From the NCBI GenBank assembly GCA_902373515.1, contig CABKML010000012.1:1-54210 (forward strand): a stretch of DNA of 54,210 nt. Reading direction: 5' to 3'. The notes beneath the pieces are model-generated. The model worked only from the letters and a program-made list of their open reading frames with translations. It searched no databases and was not told where the DNA came from. Positions within the stretch are counted from its first letter, which is position 1. The number at the start of each line of letters is the position of its first letter. The DNA comes from an uncultured Eubacteriales bacterium. GTDB taxonomy: Bacteria; Bacillota; Clostridia; Saccharofermentanales; Fastidiosipilaceae. The position numbers and the translations under genes were made by a program. This document shows, one piece after another, positions 35,035 through 42,535 of this stretch.

Positions 35035-37935
35035 TCAGGCTTTAACACCATTATTTGCGGCAGCTTTAATCATTTTAGCTAAATACTCTCCCGTATATGA
35101 ATTTTTATCAGCCATAACTTCCTCCGGAGTTCCCGTCGCTATGACTTGACCGCCGTTAATTCCGCCTTCGGGACCTAAATCAATAATATAATCGGCTACT
35201 TTAATTACATCCAGATTATGCTCGATTACCAGTACCGTATTACCTTGATCAACTAATTTTTGTAATATGTTAATTAAGCGAGCCACGTCGTCGATATGTA
35301 AACCGGTTGTCGGTTCATCCAAAATATAAAAGGTTGAACCGGTTGATTTTTTCGCCAGTTCTGCCGCCAATTTAACCCGTTGAGCTTCACCGCCGGAGAG
35401 CAACGTGGAATTATGTCCCAAACTTAAATAGCCCAAGCCTACATCAATTAAAGCCTGCAATTTTCCGGTAATTGCCGGATAAGCGGCAAAAAATTCGTAA
35501 GCTGTCGCAATATCCATTTCCAGGACATCCGCTATGTTTTTTCCGTTGACCTGAACTTCCAAAGTATTCGATTGATAGCGCTTACCGTGGCAAACATCAC
35601 AATCGACATAAACATCCGGCAAAAAATTCATGGAAATGCATTTGACGCCGTCACCCTTGCACGCCTCGCAGCGACCGCCGCTGACGTTAAAGCTGAATCT
35701 TCCTGCTTTATATCCTCTGGCCCGGGCCAAAGGCATAGCGGCGAATAACTCACGAATGCGATCGAATACGCCGGTATAAGTTGCCGGATTGCTTCGAGGG
35801 GTGCGCCCGATAGGCGATTGGTCAATATTGATGACTTTATCTATATTTTCACAATTATTTATTGCCTGTAAATTCGCCGGCATTAATGTTGATTTGTTCA
35901 GTTTGGCTTGTAAGGCCGGCAACAGCGTGCTGTTGATTAAACTGGATTTACCTGAGCCTGACACTCCCGTTACGGCGATAAATTTACCCAAAGGAAATTC
36001 CACCGTAACATCGCGCAAATTATGACAGGAAGCTTTAACAATCTGCAGAAATTTCCCGTTACCGCGACGTTTTACCGGATTATAAGGAATGAACTTTTTA
36101 CCGGACAAATAAGCCCCGGTCAAAGATGCGGGATTTTGCATTACCTCCTCAGGTGTACCCTGCGCCACAATCCGGCCGCCGTTTTTCCCCGCTCCCGGTC
36201 CCAAATCTACCAGATAATCGGATTTGAGCATAGTTTCCTCGTCGTGTTCAACTACAATTACCGTATTTCCTAAATCTTTCAAGCGCTGTAAGCTTTTAAG
36301 CAAACGGGTATTGTCACGTTGGTGCAAACCGATAGACGGTTCGTCCAGAATGTAAATAACACCTGTCAAACCGGCTCCGATTTGGGTGGCCAAGCGGATT
36401 CTTTGCGCTTCACCGCCGCTTAAAGTCATAGCGGCACGCGATAAAGTCAAATAAGAAAGTCCTACTTCCAGCATAAACGACAGGCGATTCAATATAGCTT
36501 CCAACAATTTATCGGCAATTTTATTTTCATTGGCACTTAACGTCTTTTTACTGTCAGCCAAAAAAGTGTAAAGCTCATTCAGCGGCAGCGCACATAATTC
36601 AGCGATGTTTTTGTCACAATAATAAACGGAAAGTGCCTGTTCGTTCAGGCGTTGACCGTGGCATTTCGGGCAAAGCGTTTCCCGCATTATAGGTTCATAA
36701 ATGGCTGTAATTTCCGAACTGTTGATGTTTTCCCAATAGCGACGATTGAGGCTGTTAATAATACCTTCGAAACTCCGTTGATTGGAAGCGGTTTTGAAGT
36801 GAAATTTCGATGTATCGACCGGTATCAGCTCATTATTGTTACCATAAAGCACCAAATTTCTAGTTTCCGCTGAAAGCTCCTGCCAGGGTTTGTCCAAATC
36901 TATTTTGTAATAATCGGCCAGAGCCTGTAAAAGGGCCGTGCCGTAATTATTGCCGTAATTCCAACCGGGCGCCTGTATAGCACCGGCCTTCAAAGACCGT
37001 TCCGGATGGGCGACGACTGCCTGTTGATCGACACTTTTGAATGAACCTAAACCTTTACATTCCGGACAGGCGCCTTGAGGGTTGTTGAAAGAAAAAAGGC
37101 GTTGTTCAATCTTGCCGATACTTATATGACAGGTCGGGCAGGCATTAATCGTGGAAAATAATGTTCCCAGGTCCGCTTGACTGAATGAGGCTAAAGTTGC
37201 CGTCGTTGCAGAATTGCTCAAATTTTTCACGAACAGAATACCGTTCGCCAATTTCAAAGCATTTTCAACAGAGGCAGCCACCCGGGCCAAATCACCGTAA
37301 CGCAAAATAATGCGGTCGACAACAACGGCAATTGTATGTTTTTTTTGCTTATCCAAATTAACCGGGCTGTCGTCAAGGTCGTAAATTTGACCGTCGATAA
37401 AGAAACGGACGTAACCTTTTTCGTGGTAATCATTTAGCAACTTTTTATACTCACCTTTAGCGCCTAAAACCAACGGGGCCAAAATCAACAAGCGACTGCC
37501 CTCTTCGTACTGCCTGATTGCCTGCAAAATTTCATCCGGAGATAAATGAGAAATAGGTTGTCGACAACGCGGACAGTGGGCCTTGCCCAAACGCGCGAAT
37601 AAAAGTCTGAGATAATCATACACTTCCGTTACCGTTCCGACAGTGGAACGCGGATTATGCGAATTGGTTTTTTGATCAATGGCAACTGTAGGACTCAAAC
37701 CGCTGATCGACTGGACATCGGGTTTATGGCTCTGTCCGAGGAACATTCTGGCATAAGTTGATAATGATTCAACGTACCTTCTTTGTCCTTCCGCAAAAAT
37801 CGTATCAAAAGCCAGAGAAGATTTACCCGAACCGCTCAAACCGGTCATAACTATTAATTTTTCCCGGGGCAAATCGATGTCTATATTTTGTAAATTATGT
37901 TCCTTAGCTCCGCGAATTTTCAGAAATTTCTGCAT
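35035..37935 (-). CDS. uvrA: Excinuclease ABC subunit A
   Basis: UvrA is the damage-sensing ATPase of nucleotide excision repair. The 966 residues show the two ABC modules: Walker A GLSGSGKSS (33-41), the signature LSGGEAQRIRLATQIG, and in the second half GVSGSGKSSLINSTL and LSGGEAQRVKLAAEL, with Walker B YILDEPSIGLH and YILDEPTTGLH. Zinc modules include CPRCRQPI, CPTCHIS...CPEC, and CEAC...CDVC. All are intact and length is standard. GAGGAGG precedes the ATG. uvrB is not adjacent, which is unusual but not rare. Confidence 0.98.
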   Translation of the reverse strand: MQKFLKIRGAKEHNLQNIDIDLPREKLIVMTGLSGSGKSSLAFDTIFAEGQRRYVESLSTYARMFLGQSHKPDVQSISGLSPTVAIDQKTNSHNPRSTVGTVTEVYDYLRLLFARLGKAHCPRCRQPISHLSPDEILQAIRQYEEGSRLLILAPLVLGAKGEYKKLLNDYHEKGYVRFFIDGQIYDLDDSPVNLDKQKKHTIAVVVDRIILRYGDLARVAASVENALKLANGILFVKNLSNSATTATLASFSQADLGTLFSTINACPTCHISIGKIEQRLFSFNNPQGACPECKGLGSFKSVDQQAVVAHPERSLKAGAIQAPGWNYGNNYGTALLQALADYYKIDLDKPWQELSAETRNLVLYGNNNELIPVDTSKFHFKTASNQRSFEGIINSLNRRYWENINSSEITAIYEPIMRETLCPKCHGQRLNEQALSVYYCDKNIAELCALPLNELYTFLADSKKTLSANENKIADKLLEAILNRLSFMLEVGLSYLTLSRAAMTLSGGEAQRIRLATQIGAGLTGVIYILDEPSIGLHQRDNTRLLKSLQRLKDLGNTVIVVEHDEETMLKSDYLVDLGPGAGKNGGRIVAQGTPEEVMQNPASLTGAYLSGKKFIPYNPVKRRGNGKFLQIVKASCHNLRDVTVEFPLGKFIAVTGVSGSGKSSLINSTLLPALQAKLNKSTLMPANLQAINNCENIDKVINIDQSPIGRTPRSNPATYTGVFDRIRELFAAMPLARARGYKAGRFSFNVSGGRCEACKGDGVKCISMNFLPDVYVDCDVCHGKRYQSNTLEVQVNGKNIADVLEMDIATAYEFFAAYPAITGKLQALIDVGLGYLSLGHNSTLLSGGEAQRVKLAAELAKKSTGSTFYILDEPTTGLHIDDVARLINILQKLVDQGNTVLVIEHNLDVIKVADYIIDLGPEGGINGGQVIATGTPEEVMADKNSYTGEYLAKMIKAAANNGVKA

Positions 37936-37982
37936 ACTTCGCCTCCTCGCTCAATTTTAACTATTTGGAAACGAAAAACAAT

Positions 37983-38408
37983 TCAGCGTCGGCTGTCCAA
38001 ATAATTCTGTAATATTATCTCCGCCGCTATTTGATCAACAACCTGCCTCTTAGCCTGACTGTTACGCTTTTTGGCACTGGCATTCAAAATCTGATGGGCA
38101 ATGACCGTCGTGAAACGTTCATCGAAATAAGTTAAAGGCAGTCCGGCGGCCGCCTGTAATGTTGTACCGAATTCCCGTGCCGCAATTTCACTTTCCGATA
38201 CCTTGCCGTCAGTTCTCCTAGGTAAACCGACCACTATCTCGCTTACTTCCTGAAGTTTAATAAGATCAAGTAATTCCTCAATTATTTGCGGTAAAGCTCC
38301 CTGTTTATTAGGAATCGTACGAATACCGCGGGCGAATAAACCCATCGGATCGCTTATGGCCACACCGATTCGTACCGAACCGTAATCAATACCTAAAACT
38401 CTGCTCAT
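37983..38408 (-). CDS. ruvX: RuvX/YqgF, 16S rRNA processing RNase H-fold protein
   Basis: This family (YqgF/RuvX) processes the 5' end of 16S pre-rRNA and was earlier proposed as a Holliday-junction resolvase. The 141 residues carry the N-terminal catalytic motif [30 protein letters not shown], and [14 protein letters not shown], which keep the acidic residues of the RNase H fold. The ATG overlaps the ireB stop by 4 bases (ATGA), the conserved ireB-ruvX pairing. Confidence 0.95.
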   Translation of the reverse strand: MSRVLGIDYGSVRIGVAISDPMGLFARGIRTIPNKQGALPQIIEELLDLIKLQEVSEIVVGLPRRTDGKVSESEIAAREFGTTLQAAAGLPLTYFDERFTTVIAHQILNASAKKRNSQAKRQVVDQIAAEIILQNYLDSRR

Positions 38409-38668
38409 CTCTTACTGCGCAGCTGTTCACAATACATGCGCACTATAACTTCCAACAGTTCATCCCGTTCCATGCGGCGAATAACGGCCCGAGCGCCTCG
38501 ATGATTGGTAATATAAGTCGGATCACCCGAAAGAAAATATCCTACCAATTGGTTAATCGGATTATAACCTTTCTCTTCTAAAGCCAGAAGCACCTCTTGC
38601 ATGATCTGCTCAGCTTCACTGTTCTTATCCAAGCGTAAATCAAAACGGGCTGTATTGTTGTTGGTCAT
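38405..38668 (-). CDS. ireB: IreB family regulatory phosphoprotein
   Basis: IreB (DUF965) is a small target of the PASTA kinase IreK/PrkC system, known from Enterococcus to influence cephalosporin resistance. The 87 residues match the family throughout: [38 protein letters not shown] and [18 protein letters not shown]-terminal Thr residues may be phosphorylated. AAAGGAG precedes the ATG. In many Firmicutes alaS precedes it, but not here. Confidence 0.95.
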   Translation of the reverse strand: MTNNNTARFDLRLDKNSEAEQIMQEVLLALEEKGYNPINQLVGYFLSGDPTYITNHRGARAVIRRMERDELLEVIVRMYCEQLRSKR

Positions 38669-38705
38669 ACTTCACTCCTTTGGAGAAATTACAATATATT
38701 ACAAC

Positions 38706-38711
38706 ATTATA
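38706..38711 (-). promoter_or_regulatory. Extended -10 promoter of ireB-ruvX
   Basis: TGATATAAT on the minus strand lies about 38 bases upstream of the ireB ATG. No clear -35 is seen. Confidence 0.45.
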
Positions 38712-38821
38712 TCATGTTTCATATATTTTTCCTGTTATTTCTCAATTGTAAACGTTGTAATCTTAACCGCTATTCGGCCGGCAAAAATTGTTTGCAAGTA
38801 ACAGCTTCGAAAAGGCAAAAA

Positions 38822-40246
38822 TCAAATAATTTTACCGAACAAATTATCGCCGTCATAACTGAAAATAACAACTTTGACCAAATCGTTGCAGCGATATAAG
38901 TCAACTTGCTGCTGTGAAGTAAAAAACACACGCACGGGCAAGTAGTTGAAACTGTAGCCGTTCATTTCCTGTACTACATCAGGCAGCTGATAAAACTGTC
39001 GTTGCATATCGTTAAGGCATTGCTCGGGGGCAATTGCCGCTTCCAGCAAAACTTCATGTTCCCTACCGATTTCCGTCTTCGCCCGGGCACGCCATAATTC
39101 ATTATTCAACTTAATAAACTCTTTGGTTCGAGCACGTTTCAAAGTGTTATCCAATTGATTGGGCAAACTGTCGGCAACAGTGCCGGCTCGCCGGCTGAAG
39201 GGGAAAACATGCAAATGCGTAAAGCCCTTGGCCGCTACATAACGCATACTTTCCTGATGTTCTTCATAAGTTTCACCCGGAAAGCCGGCGATAATATCGG
39301 TAGTTAAGTTCAAATCCTTATACAAATTTTTCAATAAATCAATGGCGCGACTGTATTCTCCGGTCGTATATCGGCGACGCATCCGTCTTAAAACCGTATC
39401 TGATCCGCTTTGGAGCGACAAGTGGAAATGCGGGGTTAAATGTTGTAAATCGGCAATATCGGCAATAAATTTCTTATTTATTAAACGTGGTTCCAAAGAG
39501 CCTAAGCGCAGCCTTTGCAAGCCCGGCAGGATATCAATCGCACGCAAAACATCTATTAAACTGAGATTAATCCCGCTTTTGCGCCAATCAAGGCCATATG
39601 ATGATATATGAATACCGGTTAAAACAATTTCTTTAAAGCCGTTGGCCAGAAGCATTGTTGCTTCTTCTACAATTTTATCCAAAGGGCGACTTCTAACCGG
39701 ACCTCGAGCAAAAGGAATGGCGCAATAAGAGCAGTTAAGTTGGCAACCGTCCTGAATTTTTATGAAAGCACGGGTTTCATGTTGTTTACGGACAATACCG
39801 TAGTCGGAAAAAGTACAACTTGCCTGTTTTACCGGAATTAAAACGGTAGGATAAGTCACTCCTTTTTGCTCTAAAAAATCCCGATACTGCCGGTAAACCA
39901 ATTGAGCAGCATTATTTTTGTCGTCATTGCCTATGCCCATATGGGCGCCCAACGTGTCATGGGCTAAATCAACTTGACAACCGACGGCAACAACATAAGC
40001 TGCCGGATTGTTTTTCAGGCATTTATGAACCATCTGCCGTGATTTACGGGCAGCTTCCTGCGTAACACCGCAAGTATTAATGATATACACCTGCGGTAAA
40101 CTCTCTCCATCTTCAATCAAATCCTGATCTTCCCACCCGTAACTTTGCAGTTGCTGACTGATGGCATCCGACTCATAGCGATTTACCCGACAGCCTAAAG
40201 TGATAATCTTAAAAATTATTCTTGCTGTTGTTCCTTGTTCCTGCAC
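38822..40246 (-). CDS. mtaB: tRNA ms2t6A37 methylthiotransferase MtaB
   Basis: MtaB adds a methylthio group to t6A37 in tRNAs reading ANN codons. The 474 residues contain the N-terminal UPF0004 domain with cluster ligands in ITLGCRVNRYESD, INTCGVTQEA and GCQVD, the radical SAM motif CQLNCSYCAIP, and GFPGETYEEH. A C-terminal TRAM-like region is present but divergent. Length is somewhat above the usual 430-450. The start is GTG 40246 with GGGAG upstream. It lies 47 bases after rnr, and no terminator is seen between mtaB and ireB. Confidence 0.9.
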   Translation of the reverse strand: MQEQGTTARIIFKIITLGCRVNRYESDAISQQLQSYGWEDQDLIEDGESLPQVYIINTCGVTQEAARKSRQMVHKCLKNNPAAYVVAVGCQVDLAHDTLGAHMGIGNDDKNNAAQLVYRQYRDFLEQKGVTYPTVLIPVKQASCTFSDYGIVRKQHETRAFIKIQDGCQLNCSYCAIPFARGPVRSRPLDKIVEEATMLLANGFKEIVLTGIHISSYGLDWRKSGINLSLIDVLRAIDILPGLQRLRLGSLEPRLINKKFIADIADLQHLTPHFHLSLQSGSDTVLRRMRRRYTTGEYSRAIDLLKNLYKDLNLTTDIIAGFPGETYEEHQESMRYVAAKGFTHLHVFPFSRRAGTVADSLPNQLDNTLKRARTKEFIKLNNELWRARAKTEIGREHEVLLEAAIAPEQCLNDMQRQFYQLPDVVQEMNGYSFNYLPVRVFFTSQQQVDLYRCNDLVKVVIFSYDGDNLFGKII

Positions 40247-40293
40247 ACCCGTTTCTCCCGTAAAACTTCTCTATTCCTTGTAGTTATCCTATT

Positions 40294-42036
40294 TTAACGC
40301 AACTTACGCTGTTTTGGCGCCTTCTTTGCGCCCTTAAATTTAACTTTAGCTTTAGCTTTGGATTTGGCTTTGGTGGACTTGGATGCGCTCTTGCTTGACT
40401 CTTTCTTGGTTTTAATGATTGCTTTTTTTAACGCTTTCTTCGACTTGTTCTTCACCGGTTTTTTGCCTAAATAAGGGTCGAGCGGTATAAAATCAATTAA
40501 ATAACTTTCCAAATTAACAGCAGACAACTCGACTTTCAGCGACTCGCCCAAACGCAAAACTGTATGCGAACGCATACCTACAGCTTGCATTTTTTCCGGC
40601 AGAAAAACAAAATGATCCGCCAGATTCTTGAAAGCCAAAAAGCCTTCTATCGCATTATCCAAGCTCAAAAACAAACCGTGCTGGACAAAGCCGCTGATTT
40701 TAGCAGTATAATCCACGCCTATGAAATTATGCATATATTCTGCCGACAGCATCGCATCGACATCTCTTTCCATGACTATAGCATTACGCTCCTGTTCGGA
40801 AATATAGCTGCAAGTTTCTGCTAAATGTTTGGCCAGACGGCGATTGCTGCGATTATGCCAATAATTTTTCAAAGCTCTATGTGTCAAAAGGTCACTGTAG
40901 CGTCTGATAGGTGAGGTAAAATGACAGTAATCCGCCAAAGCCAAGCCGAAATGCCCGGCAGGCTCCTTTTGGTAAACAGCTTTAGCCTGACTGCGTAAAA
41001 GCATCGTTTGCAAGGTGGTGAAAGCCGGATGTTCTTCATTCAACTCTAAAAATCTGCTGACATCCTTCGGCTGCAGACGTGTAAGATTGTTGAAATGGCG
41101 CGGCATTTTAGCGTTCAGACTGCGAGCTAAAGTTAAGAAAGCGGTAAATTTATCAGCCTCCGGTAAGCCGTGGGTTCGATAAACAATCGGTATTTCGTGT
41201 TCTTGCGCATAAGCTGCGACAAATTCATTGGCCGCAATCATAAATTCTTCTATTAGGCGATTGGCCCAGGTTATTTCGTGTTTACCGGCAAAAACAGGTT
41301 GATGTTGCTCGTTAAATTCAAAGCTCAATTCCGGCAAATCGAACATAATCGAACCTTTTTGCTGCCGTCTGTGTGCCAGTTCGGCTGCCAAACTTTTGGC
41401 AAGGCAAATCATCGGCGCCAGCTGTCTGTATTTCTTCGGCATATTTTGTAATTGTCCGGCGCTTAATTTTTCGTAAGCTAAATTATCTTCCAACTCTCCT
41501 TGGCCGAAATAATTATAAAGATCGGTATAAACGGCCCGAAGATCACTCCTGATCACCGACTCATAGACATCGCCGCCACAAAAATTGCCGTCTACGTCAT
41601 AAATCAGTTCAACTGTCAACGTCAATTTATCCGTATCCGGATTCAATGAACACAAATCATCCGACAAGCGGTGCGGCAACATCGGCAAGACCGTTTCACC
41701 TAAATAATAACTGTTGCCTCGAGCATAAGCTTCCCGATCAAGAGCCGTATTGGCGCGTACATAATGGCTGACATCGGCAATATGCACGAACAGATGCCGG
41801 CAAGCATTACTATCCGTCGTCAAAGAAACAGCATCGTCCAAATCCTTAGCTTCCCGACCGTCAACAGTCATAGTCGGTAAATCTCTTAAATCTCGCCGAT
41901 TACAGGCAAACATTCTGGTTAACGCTCCGTGATTGACCCCTCGCGGCAACGCTTCACTTTCAATTTGACACTCTGCGGGAAATTCCACCTGTTTCTGCAT
42001 GAAATCCCTAATAAATTCTATTCTTGTTTTTAACAA
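40294..42036 (-). CDS. rnr: RNase R-type exoribonuclease lacking the N-terminal domains
   Basis: RNase R degrades structured RNA 3' to 5'. The 580 residues start almost directly in the RNB domain, with TVDGREAKDLDDAVSL near residue 56 (Asp ligands of the two-metal site), HIADVSHYVRANTALDREAY, YRTHGLPEADKF and FTSPIRRYSDLL. A single S1 domain follows (about 465-540, AKISGFVQHGLFLSLDN), then a Lys-rich tail of about 40 residues. The usual 720-800-residue enzyme has about 150-200 more N-terminal residues (helix-turn-helix and cold-shock domains). The start is TTG 42036 with AAGGAG seven bases upstream, and a terminator lies just before it, so the short form looks genuine. Confidence 0.88.
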   Translation of the reverse strand: MLKTRIEFIRDFMQKQVEFPAECQIESEALPRGVNHGALTRMFACNRRDLRDLPTMTVDGREAKDLDDAVSLTTDSNACRHLFVHIADVSHYVRANTALDREAYARGNSYYLGETVLPMLPHRLSDDLCSLNPDTDKLTLTVELIYDVDGNFCGGDVYESVIRSDLRAVYTDLYNYFGQGELEDNLAYEKLSAGQLQNMPKKYRQLAPMICLAKSLAAELAHRRQQKGSIMFDLPELSFEFNEQHQPVFAGKHEITWANRLIEEFMIAANEFVAAYAQEHEIPIVYRTHGLPEADKFTAFLTLARSLNAKMPRHFNNLTRLQPKDVSRFLELNEEHPAFTTLQTMLLRSQAKAVYQKEPAGHFGLALADYCHFTSPIRRYSDLLTHRALKNYWHNRSNRRLAKHLAETCSYISEQERNAIVMERDVDAMLSAEYMHNFIGVDYTAKISGFVQHGLFLSLDNAIEGFLAFKNLADHFVFLPEKMQAVGMRSHTVLRLGESLKVELSAVNLESYLIDFIPLDPYLGKKPVKNKSKKALKKAIIKTKKESSKSASKSTKAKSKAKAKVKFKGAKKAPKQRKLR

Positions 42037-42052
42037 TTTTTTCTCCTTGTAA

Positions 42053-42082
42053 TAAAAAAGGCAGCCGCTGATACGACCGCCT
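42053..42082 (-). terminator. Rho-independent terminator of secG
   Basis: AGGCGGTCG pairs with CGGCTGCCT (two G-T wobbles) around TATCAG, and six T follow. It lies between secG and rnr, 17 bases before the rnr start. Confidence 0.9.
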
Positions 42083-42109
42083 CTATCTTCAAATCTTCTT
42101 CGTGTTATG

Positions 42110-42340
42110 TTATTGAATAATAAAATTCAAAACAACAGTCAAGACAATTAAAACTCCGACAAGTACAGTTGTCACTTTCTTCAGCAACGAATCCATACTG
42201 CGTCCTTTGTTATGACCGAAGAATGTATCTGCGCCGCCGCCAATAATTCCCAAACCTGTGCTGCTACCTTCCTGCATCATAACCAGCGCAACCAAAGCTA
42301 CACAAATAATAACATCTAAAACTGCAATTACGTAGACCAT
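42110..42340 (-). CDS. secG: Preprotein translocase subunit SecG
   Basis: SecG stabilises the SecYE channel and assists preprotein export. The 76 residues show two transmembrane helices (about 3-20 and 54-75) linked by a loop with the family signature ALVMMQEGSSTGLG and GGGADTFFG, then a KGRSMDSLLKK segment. Length is typical. The secG-rnr order is common in Firmicutes; smpB, which usually follows, is absent. GGAG precedes the ATG. Confidence 0.93.
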   Translation of the reverse strand: MVYVIAVLDVIICVALVALVMMQEGSSTGLGIIGGGADTFFGHNKGRSMDSLLKKVTTVLVGVLIVLTVVLNFIIQ

Positions 42341-42381
42341 TCTCCAACTCCTTCAAAAAGCATGTCTAAAAAAGCAAATCA

Positions 42382-42410
42382 ATTATAGCAAACAATTCTG
42401 TCAAAATCAA
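42382..42410 (-). promoter_or_regulatory. Promoter of secG
   Basis: TTGATT and TATAAT on the minus strand are spaced by 17 bases, about 42 bases upstream of the secG ATG. Confidence 0.65.
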
Positions 42411-42462
42411 ATCAATTAGCGATTTGCCGTTGAGCGAACCTATAATGCATGTAAAATAACAT

Positions 42463-42519
42463 AAGCAGATTTCCTATCTAAAATATTTCTTCTTTACTTA
42501 TTTTGACGGAAATCTGCTT
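42463..42519. terminator. 12-bp inverted repeat after the P-type ATPase gene
   Basis: AAGCAGATTTCC and GGAAATCTGCTT are perfectly complementary around a 33-base AT-rich loop, 17 bases after the ATPase stop. The better T-run (TTTTTT) follows on the plus strand; on the minus strand the tail is TTATGTTATTTT. It is probably the terminator of the ATPase gene, acting in either direction. Confidence 0.65.
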
Positions 42520-42535
42520 TTTTGAACTGCTACAA

